A stretch of DNA of 64,000 nucleotides from Tribonema minus (Eukaryota; Sar; Xanthophyceae; Tribonematales; Tribonemataceae). The translations under genes and the position numbers were made by a program. Shown here piece by piece: positions 13,101 through 22,593 of this stretch (within the stretch, counting starts at the first letter, position 1; every line of letters starts with the position of its first letter). The notes under the pieces were generated by a model, which saw nothing but the letters and a program-made list of their open reading frames with translations, ran no database searches and was not told the origin of the DNA. Location: the NCBI GenBank assembly GCA_017506865.1, contig JAFCMP010000048.1, forward strand, positions 62,001-126,000, read 5' to 3'.

Positions 13101-14345
13101 CGACGACGGCCGGCGCCTGCGCTTCGCGGTACGGGACTACGGTCTCGGCCTTTCGCTGCACAGCTCGGCGGGCCTCTTCCAGAAGTTCGGGTGAGTCTCT
13201 TCCAGAAGGTCGGCTGAGTCTTGAAGTTGACATGCCCGGCGGGGGGGGAGGGGGCGCCCACGCGCTCTGCCTGCGTCAGAGGCTCGGCCAGGGCTGCGTG
13301 CGCGCACATACGACATGCGCGCGACGTGCGAGCATTGATGTCTGGCTCGGCCTGTGGTGCGCGCTACTTTTGAGCGCTGTGGCTGCTGCCCAGTGCAAAC
13401 CGGTGCGGCGCGTGCGCCGGGGCGGCAGCAGCGGTCGAGTGTTGAAGTTGGGGACACGCCGCCGCGGCGAGCAAAGCGACTATGCAGCATAAGCGGCCTC
13501 GTAGGGTTAGGATCAGGGTCAGGGTTAGGCGACAAGGCGCGCGCAACACCTCAATGCTCAACCACTCAAACAGAATTACAAACTTCAATTGAACATTTCT
13601 CAGCGACATGAGCATCAACTCCGTCCGTCGCGCCTCAGGAAGCGACGAGTGACGCCTCGCGCGGCGGCCTTGGCGTGCTTCCCTGCGAAGGTACGCATGC
13701 ATGCGCACACTGTGCGCACTCAGCGGCAGCGATTGCGCACAGCATGCGGACTGACTCTGCGGTGCAGCACGCGCAGGTGGTGGCCATGTTCGCCCCAAAC
13801 ATCGGCTGCCCTGCCTCGCGTGTCCCCCCTCCCCCCCAAGCGCGAGCCGCAACACATGACGCGAGAGCAGGAGCGCGCCACAAGCAAAAATCACAGATGG
13901 GGGAGGGGGCAAGAACAGCATAATCATTTGGGGATCAACGCTCATCATTGCCCATTCCTGAACCGCTGTCCCTGCCGCGCCCCCGCAGGCAGCTCGAGGG
14001 CCACGACGCGCGCACGCCGCGCGGCGGACTCGGACTCGGACTCTACGGCGTCAGCATCAAGGCGCGCGCACTCGGCGGCAGCTACGGCGTCGACTGCCTC
14101 CCCGCGGCGGGCCCGCTGGATGCTGCCAGCGGCGCCGGCGCCGGCACCGAGTTCTGGTTCTCGGTGGCGTACGTGCCGTACGACGAGCGGGCGCCGCTGC
14201 CGCTGCCGCCGCCGCTGCCGCCGCCGCCGCCGTCACCGGGGGACGACAGCGATGCGGCGGCGGCGCCGTGGCGGCGGGGGTCGCTGCCTGCAGCCGCTGA
14301 CTTTGCGCACGCCGCTGGCGGCGACGGCGGCGGCGACGGCGGCGA

Positions 14346-14377
<32 letters not shown>

Positions 14378-17300
14378 GCATTAGCCCGGCGGCGCAAGCG
14401 GCGGCGCGCTTCTCGTCGACCATGCACGCTGCGTGGGACGGAATCAACGGCGGCGGCAGCGTGCACTCGCCAGCGGTCACGTCGAGGGAGGATGAGCCCA
14501 GCGGTGGCATGCTGTGCGCAGGGGTGGAGCCGCAGCTGGTGTTCCCGCACGTGCCGTCGCCTTCATCTGTCAGCGCTGCTGCCGCTGCTGCTGCTGCTGC
14601 GGCTGCTGGTGTCGTGACCGATGCCGATGCGGCAGCAGCAGCAGCGCCCTCGGCACGAGAACCGGCAGCGCCGCCGCTGCCGCCGCCGCCAGCCATGCCG
14701 CCATCACATTCTGCAGCGGTGGCAGCAGCAGGCGCAGCAGCAGCCGTGGAGGCGGCGGCGGCAGCCGCTGTGCCTCCACAGCCGTCAGCCGCGCAACTGC
14801 TGCCGCGACCGCCGCCCATGGCAACGGCCGCGGCGGCACCGCCACCCCCATCACCAGGCGCATCGGCTGCACCAGCGCCCGGGGCATCACCTGTGTGCTG
14901 CAGCGGCGGCAGCGGCGGCGTTCCGGAGCCGGCGCTGCCGCCGCCGCTGCGCGCTGTGCCCGAGGCCGCGGCGGCGTGGTGGCTGCCGCGGCCGCGGTCG
15001 GCAGAAGCGCGCCACGCTAGCGTAAGCGCCAGCGACGCGCTGTCGCCTCCGTCGCCGTCGGCAGCGCTCCACGGCGCCGCGGCGATGCCGCAGCAACACA
15101 GCACCGGCAGCGTGATGGACAGCAATGGCGGCGGCGGCGGCGGCGGCGACGTCGCGCGGAGGTGCGTGTGAGGTTGTGCCGCAGGCCGCTCGCTTTCGCG
15201 GCGCCACTGGATTATTGCTGCGTCGCTACGTTTTGGTGAGCTGTGAAACCTAGATGGTGAACCCTAGTTGGTGCGCGCGCCTGCTGCACCGCAGCACCGC
15301 CATCGTCCATATGGCGGCACTGCAGCGCGCAAGGATGCTGTGACTCCACTTCACGTGCCACAAGTGCCGTCGCCCGCCTTTGCCCAGCGCAGGAGCCGCC
15401 CCTGAGTGGCAGCGCTCACGTTTTAGGAACGCGGTGCGTGCAACTGCCGCAGCTCCAACGCTGAGCTGCCGTGGCAGCAGCGGTGCTCCGCTGCTACGAC
15501 CGCCGTCCTCGCCTGCTGCTGTGAGTGCAGCTCGCGCATCCGCCGCGACATCGACCGTGCTTCCACGCGTGCAGGAGCACAGCTCAGCGCTCGTGCGCGC
15601 AGCGCTCGCCTGCCATGAACCGTACACCCCTCGCCCAGAACTGCCGCCGCTGCCGTGCACACGTGCAGCAGCGCCAGCGCCGCCGCCGCCGCTGCCGACG
15701 TCCGACACGCTGACCGCACGTCGCCTGCCTCTGTTGGCCGCGTTTGCACAGCTCAGCGCCCCTATTTGCGGTCCTCACGCGCGGCGACCGCGCGCTGCCG
15801 CGCTCCGCCCTTACCCGTCCCCATGCCGGCAGCCCTCACGTGCGATCAACCGCGCGCCTGTGCCCCGCGCTTATCCATACACCCCCCCACCCTGCTGCCG
15901 CGCGCAGGAGCGCCGCGGCGGCGGCGCCAGCGCGCGCGCGGCCGGCGGCGGCCGGTGAGGAGCGCCGCCTGATACTGGTGGTGGACGACGAGTCGACGAT
16001 CCGCAAGTTCCTGGCGCGCGTGCTGGAGAAGCGCGGCTACGGCGTCGTGCAGGCGGGCGACGGCGTGCAGGCGCTCGAGGCGATGCGCGCGTGCGCCTTC
16101 ACCGCGGTGAGCAGCCCACTCGCTGCGGCTGCCGTACCACTACCTCTGAACTGTGACCATGTCACTAAACCTAGATCCTCGCCACCATGCCAACCCTAGC
16201 GAGGCCATGCGCGCGTGCGCCTCCACCGCGGTGAGCGCGGGGGAGGGGGCTGCATGCATGCCTTGCTCCGGCTGCCCTACCCCTAGCTCTGGAGTGTGAC
16301 TGTATTTCTGACCCTAGACTTTCGCCACAATCCCAACCCTAACGAGGCGATGTGCGCGTGCGCGTTCACTGCAGTGAGCACGGGGGGGGGCTGTGTGGAT
16401 GCCCTGCCGCGGCTGCCCAACCCCTAACTCTAAAACTGTGACCATACCTCTGATACTAGGCCGTCGCCGCATTCTTAACCTTGATGAGGCGATGCGCGCG
16501 TGCGCCCTCGCCGCAGTGAGCAGAGGGGAGGGGGGGGGGGGGGGCGGGCCAAGCGGGCCGCATGGATGCATCACCCGCATTGTTTCCAGCCCCGGACTTT
16601 TGCTCGAATTGCCCCAAATCTAGCCCTCAATTGTGACCGGATGTGTTGCCCCGCTTGCCCCAGCCTTGGCCCCAAACCGTGACCTCAACCCTAACCATAA
16701 ATGCTCCCCACAATCCTAAGCGTACATGGGCAATTTCAACACGTTGAGTGTTCATGCGCGCGTGGCAGCACTCATCGATCCGCTTGCGGCTCTCCGCAAC
16801 GCGCTGGCGGCAGTGCGACTTCGCCCCGCTTGGCGCGCCTGCTGCATGCATACAGCACACCGACTGCTCACTGTCAACGGGCCCTGGTCTCACACACCGC
16901 AGCCGGGCGTTTGTGGCTAACCCTCCGACCCCAACCTCAACCCCGTGTGACGCGCGCACGTGCAGCCAGCGCAGCCGCTCTCCCACCTTGGGGCTAGGGT
17001 TAGGGTCAGATGTGCCGTCCACACGTGTGGACCCGCACACTTTGAGAATTCCTTAGGGTTAGGGTTAGGGTTAGGGTTAGGGCCATGCTCTCTGTACCGC
17101 GACCCTTTGTTGGTCACTGGGCAGATTCTGAAGTGGATTAGCACATCCAGCAGCGGTCCCGCTTGCTCCCTTGCCGGCTTCTCTCGCGATCCACTCAGAC
17201 TGCAGTACTAACGTGTCACCGTGTCGTCCCTCGACGCGCGCCACGTGCGCAGGTGTTGCTCGCTTACTGTACACCTTGCACGAACGGCATCGACCCTCCG

Positions 17301-18264
17301 CCGCGGCTGCACTCACATCACGCCATGTCCCTACTGCCGTCTCTCAACTGCTGAGCACTGTCTGTTCAAGCACGCACCGCACTCACGCCGCCGCCTCTCA
17401 ACGCGCAAACGCAACGCACCGCGCTGCGCGCCGCAGGTTCTGCTGGACAACTACATGCCGCGCATGAACGGCATCGACACGCTGCTGCGGCTGCGGCAGC
17501 TAGAGGCGCGCGACTCAGCTCGGACGCGCCAATACGTTATCGTCGTGTCTGCTAACTGCTCCGCGGCGCACGAAGAAGAGGCACTTGGCAGCGGCGCGGA
17601 CCTGTTTCACGCCAAGCCCATCAACGTGCCTGTGCTGGTATGTATGCTCGTGTAACCCTATGTAACCCCAATACTATCAGTACGTCACAAGTACATATTT
17701 GTGCCATTTACAGCGCTCAGCAGCGCGTGGACTTGTTCCACGCCAAGCCCATCGGCGTGCCTGTGCTGGTATGTATGCATGCGCAACCCTGATCCTACCG
17801 CTTATCCTGACGCTGTCGATACGCCATGCGCATCTGCACCTGCCGCCAATACGCCATATGTATCTACACCTGCCGTCAAAGGCGCACGGCAGCGGCGCGG
17901 ACCTGTTCCGTGCCACTGTTCGTCAACGTGCCCGTGCTGGTATGTAGGCGTGTGTAGCCCTAACCCCAATTCTTCCGTGTTACCCTAACCCTAATCCTAA
18001 CCCTTCTGAAGCAGATGGGTCAGACGCCATAGTCTACGTACATATCTGCCGTTGAAGGCGCTCGACAGCGGGGGGGACCTGCTGCGCGCCAAGCCCGTGA
18101 ACGTGCCCGCGCTCTGTGTACGCATCTCAAAGAGGGTTGATCAGTACGCACACGTAGACCGCCCAATCGCGCCGCTCGGCAGCGGCCCGTGCTTGAAGCA
18201 GGTGGCGATGAGCAGCGCCGCAGCCACCGTAGCCGGCGCGCGCCTCGCCGCCGTCATTGCGTAG
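4126..18264 (+). CDS. Membrane hybrid histidine kinase with receiver domain (5' end not found)
   Basis: Twelve exons with matching phases: 4126-4392, 5891-6154, 7244-7312, 7992-8153, 9059-9166, 10636-10757, 11139-11352, 13021-13190, 13989-15161, 15908-16106, 17437-17637, 18202-18264; about 1000 residues. Exons 1-4 encode a sensor region with about five membrane segments. Exon 5 carries the phosphoacceptor H-box (VAHDIGTPLTTFALGLQLL). Exon 8 holds the N-box (LLHLLTNAKQHA), G1 box (RDYGLGL) and F-box (LFQKFG); exon 9 has the G2 box (GLGLGLYGVSIKARALGG). Exon 9 then runs on as about 330 residues of Ala/Gly/Pro-rich linker. The receiver spans exons 10-11: acidic pair VVDDE, phosphorylated Asp in LLDNYMPRMNG, VVSAN, and Lys in HAKPIN. 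It should autophosphorylate on His and pass phosphate to its own Asp. No PAS or GAF domain is visible. At least one upstream exon is missing because exon 1 begins at an acceptor. Confidence 0.87.
4565..4610 (+). repeat. Downstream copy of the donor edge of kinase exon 1
   Basis: The exon 1 end (GTCAAGAACGTCGCCTGCCT, then GGACTGG and donor GTGCGTGC) recurs about 170 bases into the intron as ATCAAGAACCTCGCCCGCTT followed by GGAGCGG and GTGCAAGC. The donor GTGCGT has decayed to GTGCAA. Confidence 0.7.
5340..5890 (+). repeat. Acceptor-edge copies of kinase exon 2 mixed with CCCTAA tracts
   Basis: The real junction (CTACCACCGCAG then ATCGGCGTCGCGCAG, exon from 5891) is matched at 5755-5790 (CTACCACCGCAGGTCGGCGTCGCGCAG, split here in two: CTACCACCGCAG and GTCGGCGTCGCGCAG) and more weakly near 5467-5490 and 5340. 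CCCTAACCCTA tracts lie directly before the real acceptor, before the 5755 copy, and between copies. Confidence 0.65.
8208..8380 (+). repeat. Two near-perfect copies of the donor edge of kinase exon 4
   Basis: The last 60 bases of exon 4 plus the donor and first intron bases (8094-8165) are repeated at 8208-8276 and 8313-8380. Each copy still encodes LGVREEKEQYISQ followed by an intact donor (GTGCGTCAC or GTACGTCAC). Between copies lies a short spacer containing CTTCAACTATTAAGTTCAA or its variant. Read-through into the intron hits a stop soon after the first donor, so use of a copy as donor would end the protein early. Confidence 0.9.
8824..8964 (+). repeat. Tandem duplication in kinase intron 4
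   Basis: The block CGCTCAGCGGCGCAG...TGTCACC..GCAGAAGTTCATGCAGGCT occurs at 8824-8878 and again at 8912-8964, with a CCCTAACCCTACCC stretch between the copies. It does not match a neighbouring exon edge that I can identify. Confidence 0.7.
9185..9303 (-). repeat. Dispersed intronic repeat, copy A (about 115 bp)
   Basis: Starting 18 bases after a splice donor, this stretch matches, in reverse complement, the sequence at 25508-25622. Shared landmarks in order on the minus strand: ACTTTTTATCAATCCTCG, GGGCGCGAAAAAAGCCCA, GCTTGAAGCTTGCTG, CTACATGTCGTGTGACAGTC, TGTCTCAA. The two copies are roughly 80 percent alike by eye. I see no coding capacity and no clear terminal repeats; it could be a small non-autonomous DNA transposon or an introner-type element. 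Confidence 0.75.
9310..9600. repeat. ACATGCAT/CGCACAC-rich simple-sequence region
   Basis: The intron here is rich in repeated ACATGCATGCA, CACACATGCATACC and CGTACAT words, giving an alternating purine-pyrimidine tract. No exon is seen between 9167 and 10635. Confidence 0.5.
10234..10510 (+). repeat. Upstream copies of the acceptor edge of kinase exon 6
   Basis: The real exon start at 10636 (ACGGTGGCGATGGACGCGCT then GAATGCGATGCGGCGGCA) is closely copied at 10453-10510 (ACGGTAGCAATGGACGCGCT then GAGTGCGATGCGGAGGCA). A weaker version lies at 10234-10273 (CGGATCGTAGCGATGAACGC). The AG of the acceptor is lost in the closer copy (CATACGG instead of CACAGACGG). Confidence 0.8.
12037..12838 (+). 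repeat. Five upstream copies of the acceptor edge of kinase exon 8
   Basis: The real junction at 13013-13050 reads CATCCGCAG then GACATGCTGCTGCACCTCCT. Copies lie at about 12037-12075, 12310-12360, 12558-12600, 12700-12745 and 12785-12838, most with an intact GCAG and recognisable ATGCTGCTGCACCTCCTCAC. TTAGGG tracts separate them (12403-12475 and 12866-12915). All are within one intron of about 1.67 kb. Confidence 0.85.
12403..12475 (+). repeat. Interstitial TTAGGG telomere-like tract
   Basis: Nearly uninterrupted TTAGGG/TTAGGA/TTAGGTTAGG units inside a kinase intron. Similar tracts lie at 12866-12915, 13501-13530, 16995-17010, 17053-17082 and 31339-31362, and CCCTAA-oriented ones at 5835-5882, 6764-6782, 17980-18003, 20945-21000 and 41650-41672. 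Confidence 0.9.
13196..13217 (+). repeat. Donor-edge copy immediately after kinase exon 8
   Basis: The exon end and donor (CTCTTCCAGAAGTTCGG, GTGAGTCT, ending 13198) are followed at once by CTCTTCCAGAAGGTCGGCTG with AGTCTTGAAG. The copied donor GT has become CT, so this one is dead. Confidence 0.85.
16200..16545 (+). repeat. Three downstream copies of the donor edge of kinase exon 10
   Basis: The real exon end (GAGGCGATGCGCGCGTGCGC, then CTTCACCGCG and donor GTGAGC at 16107) is repeated at 16200-16245, 16339-16385 and 16483-16525. Each copy keeps the donor GTGAGC. Each unit is followed by a G-rich run and a CCCTAA-like or AACCCTAAC stretch, so the repeat period is about 140 bases. Confidence 0.88.
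17241..17312 (+). repeat. Upstream copy of the acceptor edge of kinase exon 11
   Basis: The real junction (GCCGCAG then GTTCTGCTGGACAACTACAT, 17430 on) has an upstream counterpart GTGCGCAG then GTGTTGCTCGCTTACTGTAC, rejoining strongly at GAACGGCATCGAC. The phosphoacceptor Asp codon is lost in the copy, so it is not an alternative receiver exon. Confidence 0.75.
17715..18122 (+). repeat. Three downstream copies of the donor edge of kinase exon 11
   Basis: The exon end (GCGGACCTGTTTCACGCCAA, then GCCCATCAACGTGCCTGTGCTG and donor GTATGTATG) recurs at 17715-17775, 17886-17950 and 18059-18122. The first two copies keep GTATGTA; the third reads CTGTGTACG. The last copy still encodes AKPVNVPAL. Confidence 0.88.
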
Positions 18265-19032
18265 TGTCTGCGGCACCACATGCCTTGCATGTATGTTGGC
18301 CCTGGGTGAACTGCATGTACTGCGCCTTGCCTGCGCGCCGCATGCACGGGGCGTGGCTGCACAGGCTTTTCTCATACATCAATTTGATCAGCTCTCGCTC
18401 ACTGCGTGAGCTTGCGCGGGCTGCATTCAGGGATGCCCAGTGCTCAGCCAGCGCGTACCCCTGCATCGACAGCGAGTGCCCCTGCACCAACCGCATCTGA
18501 ATCGGACCTCCTTGTGGTGCTGTGTGGTGTGCCCCGTTCTGCGGCAGATTCAAAGCATCGAGGGGCGAGCGCAGCTGCAATCTGCACATGGCGCTACGGT
18601 GGCGGCAGCAGCGGCGGCGGCGGCGACGGCGGCGGCACCGATATCAGAATCAAAGAGCACAACATGACCCTTGTGATGCGTACTTGTCCAAAGTGCGCAG
18701 AGGGGGGGGGGGGGGGGCATGAGGGATTGGGGGTGGGGTGGGGGTGGGGGGGGGGGGGTTCGGCGTAAGCGCCGTAGGCCGTAGAGTGTTTACGCAGTTT
18801 GGCGCGTTCTGGCTTCGGTTTTGGCTGCCGCGCTTTAAGACAAATGTCTTATCCTGTGCTTGCATGTGGTTACTGATGCTCACTGCGGAGGCACTGTCCA
18901 CCTGGCGGCGGCGGCAGCAGCAGCAGCAGCGGCAGCAGCAGCAGCAGCAAGAGACCTTCCGCCTACTCCGGCGCGTCATATCAAGCAGGCAACTTGCCAG
19001 CAGTCGCTCGAAAACGGTGGCGGCGGCGGCGC

Positions 19033-19064
<32 letters not shown>

Positions 19065-19250
19065 ATCATCCCACCTACTCGGGCGCACAATTCCACGAAG
19101 GCAACTCGCCAGCATTGCTCGGCCATGGCAGCAGCGGCGACGGCAGCGGCAGCAGCAGCAGAAGCAGCCGCGCACAAACCGCAACGCCTTGTAGATGCAT
19201 GGCGCGGCAGCGGCGCAGCGCACCGTTTGTTTTAGATCTTCGGACACACT
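18254..19250 (-). CDS. Possible unidentified minus-strand gene, tail to tail with the kinase
   Basis: Two stretches on the minus strand look like coding. Near 19085-19135 an ORF reads MAEQCWRVAFVELCARV and ends at a GTGGG donor-like site. Between 18254 and 18585 an open frame contains MQGYALAEHWASLNAARASS and QYMQFTQGQHTCKACGA before a TGA. A second, degraded version of the 19100 edge lies just downstream on the minus strand (about 18965-19015), in keeping with the junction-copy pattern. The frames cannot be joined with certainty, and the intervening CAG/CGG-rich sequence inflates ORFs. No family recognised. If real, its stop overlaps the end of the kinase reading frame. Confidence 0.25.
18703..18760. 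repeat. Poly-G and GGGGT runs
   Basis: A run of about 15 G at 18703-18717 is followed by GGGGTGGGGTGGGGG-type sequence. Comparable homopolymers are C runs at 7059-7080 and 21117-21142 and a G run at 16532-16545. Confidence 0.8.
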
Positions 19251-19259
19251 ACCCGTGAG

Positions 19260-22200
19260 GTGCGTGCGCGCCCTTGCTGGCCCTTCATGCGAGGGCCATC
19301 ACACCGGCGCCTAGTGCCGCTCAAAACTTGTAGATGTGTTTGGACGCAATCTCTGCGGGTAGGGCACATCCTCTATCCCTCTGGCGGTCCGCAAGTGAGT
19401 CAGGAGCACTGTAGTAGTCTTCCCAAGGTGTAACTTACGTCTGTTTTCGCTCGCGCGCTCGTGGAATTCCTGACTTTCTGGCACCAAGGTGGCAATGAAC
19501 TCGTCGCTTTCCCTTCGACCCATTGTGGAGTGTGTGCATTTCTCTCGTTTGCTATCACCATGGTGTGTGGTTGATCGTTGAGTTGGGGCACAACAATGCT
19601 CATTCGGGCGCATGCACCTTTGTTGTGGTTGTCTCGACCAATTTGAGTGGGTCTGACGCTAGATGGTTGCATACTGTGCGTGGCGTTTCTACGTCCAGTC
19701 AGTCGCACTGCTGCTGTTTTATCACCAAGCACATTGCTGCTGTCATGTGCAAAGAGCAAACATGTTGTCTCAGACATATTGATGACCCAACATGACATCG
19801 AGCAAACGTCCATGTAGATGTCTGGCTGGACCTGGTGCTACGAATCGCATCTCCTTCTAAGTATGCTGAATTGCAGTTTCGTGCGCACCTCAGCATGCAG
19901 CCTGACGCAGCACTCACTTCACCCGCAAGCTCTGTGCTCACAGACTTGTGTGAGTATGGCCACGAATGCCATGAGGGGGGGCAAACTCAACCTACGCAGC
20001 AATGCAGCCACACCAGACTTGTGCTCGCCGAGAGTTGGCGCGGGGGGGGCTGACGCGTTGCAACAAGCAGAAATGTGTCGTATGTATATATCCACTTGTG
20101 GCAACGCAATTTGCAAGTGGTGGTGCTTGAAAAAGTGGGCCTTCGCACGTGGTAAGGGGGGAGGGGGAGTTGGTGCTGCTGTTGTTGTCCCCTGACAGCC
20201 CCCTCTACGTACATACCACCCATAGGGACTCAAAGGGGAAGCGAGAGGGTCCGGGGGACGACCGCTGTCACCTTGTCATACTATCAGGGGTGGGGGGCTT
20301 TGGCGCTGCTGTCTCAATAGATTTGAGGAAGCAGCTGTTTACACAATTTCAAACCCGCGCATGATGACGAGCCTCTGATGGTCATTGTTAACATGATGAT
20401 GCTGGACCGATCTTACTCATTCATTCATTCAAGGGCTGATCAGGCATAGGGAAGACAGAGTCGCCAAACTGCGGCTGTTGTAAGCATGTCTTGCTGCACG
20501 GAAGCTCACGCAACACATTTCCGCAACCACAGCACGCGCAACGCACACGCAGCAGGAGACCTTGCAACTGGCACAAGTGCAACACAAAAAGCACCTCATA
20601 ATTTTGCATGTCCATGTGGCATCAACATGTTGTCACATGCGCAATGTCGAGAGGCTCCGCGGTCGAGTCTCCATGGTGGATCTAGCTCCAAGGTTTCTAG
20701 CTCCAAGTCGTTTAGAAGTCGCTGCGGCGGGAGCAGGGGAGGATTGGCAAGGACAGTGTCAGGAAGGCGCCATGCACAGGATCGAATGGCGATAGCGTTC
20801 ACCACCGAAAAAGATGCATGGTCACCGATACAGCAGAATTGGCAGAAGTCACGAGTACCCACACTTAATGCGCGACGGCCACATGCCGTGACCACCGCTG
20901 TGTGCACTGGGTCAGGATGCGAAGCACTTGGCATTCATCAGCACCCTAGCCCTGGCCCTTAACCTTACCCTCAACCCTAACCTAGACCTAACCCTAACCA
21001 ACATCACGATGAGCGGGCCGGATAGTCGCTGCGTCGTCCCAAAACATGGTTTAAAGCATGGTTGCTGAGCTTTACGGATCATACGGGTGTAGCCAAAAGT
21101 GCGTAGTTGTCCAGTGCCCCCCCCCCCCCCCCCCCCCCCCCCTTGTGTGAACTGAGTTGGTCTCATCGTATGCATGCCGGCTTACAAGCTCCCGCGCCCT
21201 CGTGCGTGCTGAAGCACTGCAAGACACCTGCATGTGCAGGCCACAACGTGCTGCACTGGGCCACCCCCCACACCTGTACCCCCACCCTTTCATGCTATAC
21301 ACTTCAACATGCGTGGCGTGTCACGTGCCACCTGCGGCTTCAACAATCACGCCACACCTGCGCCCCGCCGCCTTGCTCATGACAACCCTCATGAGCTGTC
21401 AGGAAAGCGATGCCCTTTAGAATCTGCATCAGAGAAGTGACTACTGCAAGTGCATTGCTCGGTTTTCATGATGGTTACTGCTGGAAGGGAGGAATAAAGC
21501 GACAGCTGCATTGCCAACTGCAGCAGCAGCCCGTGCATTGCACAGTGCAAAAGCGCTGGTGGCCGCGACGTGTCATTCGATGTGTCCTTGATCCGAACTG
21601 CTGGCGTTCAGCGAAAAGATGATCGAGCCAACGACTCATCCAAGATCATCATCCTTTCCACGCGTATTGAAGCAGGTGCTGGCAGTGCTACTGACGTGCA
21701 TGAATGCTGTGTTGCCCTTGCCGCATACTCTTGCCGCATACTCGGAGAGTATGACGCAGTTGCATGCAAGCTGGAAAACGGTGTAGCCAGCCCCCCGTGC
21801 TTTTCTCGGAAGCGTGCACCATATGAACTTGCGGTTACACGTGATATGATTGTATGTTCCCCAAAGCGTGCCGTGCATGGTCACTATTTCTCTCAGCATC
21901 ACGATTGTATTTGAGGTAGGGCTTGCAGTGCAAAGCTGCCTGCGGCCATGCTGCAGTCAGCACAGCGACTGCACACGAACCCTCCAGCAAACTGCAACAA
22001 CTCCAACAGCAACTGCCTCTGGCCGTGATACCTACCACTGACCCTAACACCTACCGGCAGTACGCGCATGCGTGTGCTAGAAGTAGCCTGCGCAACGGCC
22101 CCTCCCAACGCTGACACGATTCAAACGGCACTAGCTGCACCGTTGCTGCACGAGAGACATTGGGGCTGCATGCTGCTCAGAAGCGCTGGGGTGTGGCCCA

Positions 22201-22260
22201 ATCACGGGTGTACAACAGTACCCCCGCAATCGCTGGAAGGTGGGTTTATCAGTTGTATGG
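19260..22260. other. Three kilobases without a recognisable gene
   Basis: The base composition is lower in GC than the exons and open frames are short and unlike known proteins. The longest (minus 19400-19813, plus 21570-21914) carry no motif I recognise. There is a CCCTAA-like tract at 20945-21000 and a run of about 25 C at 21117-21142. The downstream part, close to 22260, may hold a further exon of the minus-strand bS21 gene (see that entry). Confidence 0.4.
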
Positions 22261-22485
22261 GCACTTGCGCGGCAACCTTGCGCATCTTGCTGCGCGCGAT
22301 GCGTGCGCGCTTGCGCGCCACAGTCGCCTCTACGCGTTAGCATGCATACATATCGACGCGTACTTGCACAATACAATATATGAACACACATATCGAAGCA
22401 CATGGGTACTAAAAGCGTGAAGGTACTTACGCGGCGAACTTGCGCATCTTGCTGCGCGCGGTGCGCGCGCGCTTGCGCGCCAGGG
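22261..22485 (-). repeat. Two downstream copies of the 3' edge of bS21 exon 2
   Basis: On the minus strand the end of the bS21 frame (AAGATGCGCAAGTTCGCCGC followed by GTAAGTGCC) is repeated at 22433-22485 and, less exactly, at 22261-22325. The nearer copy keeps GTAAGTACC; the farther reads GCAAGTGCC. The copied unit also includes the CGCGCGCGC..GCGCATCG stretch encoding the Arg/Lys-rich tail. Confidence 0.88.
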
Positions 22486-22593
22486 TCAACGCATTCGCAC
22501 ACATACTTGGTGACGTGTGCTTGCACAATAATAACTGTCTATGAACACAGAGATGAAGCACATGGGCACTTCAAATATAAAGCGTAGAGGCAC

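Noticed and set aside
14082-15125. Minus-strand ORF of 347 codons opposite kinase exon 9
   Set aside because: It is the shadow of the Ala/Gly/Pro-rich linker; the plus strand carries the kinase G2 box in the same exon.
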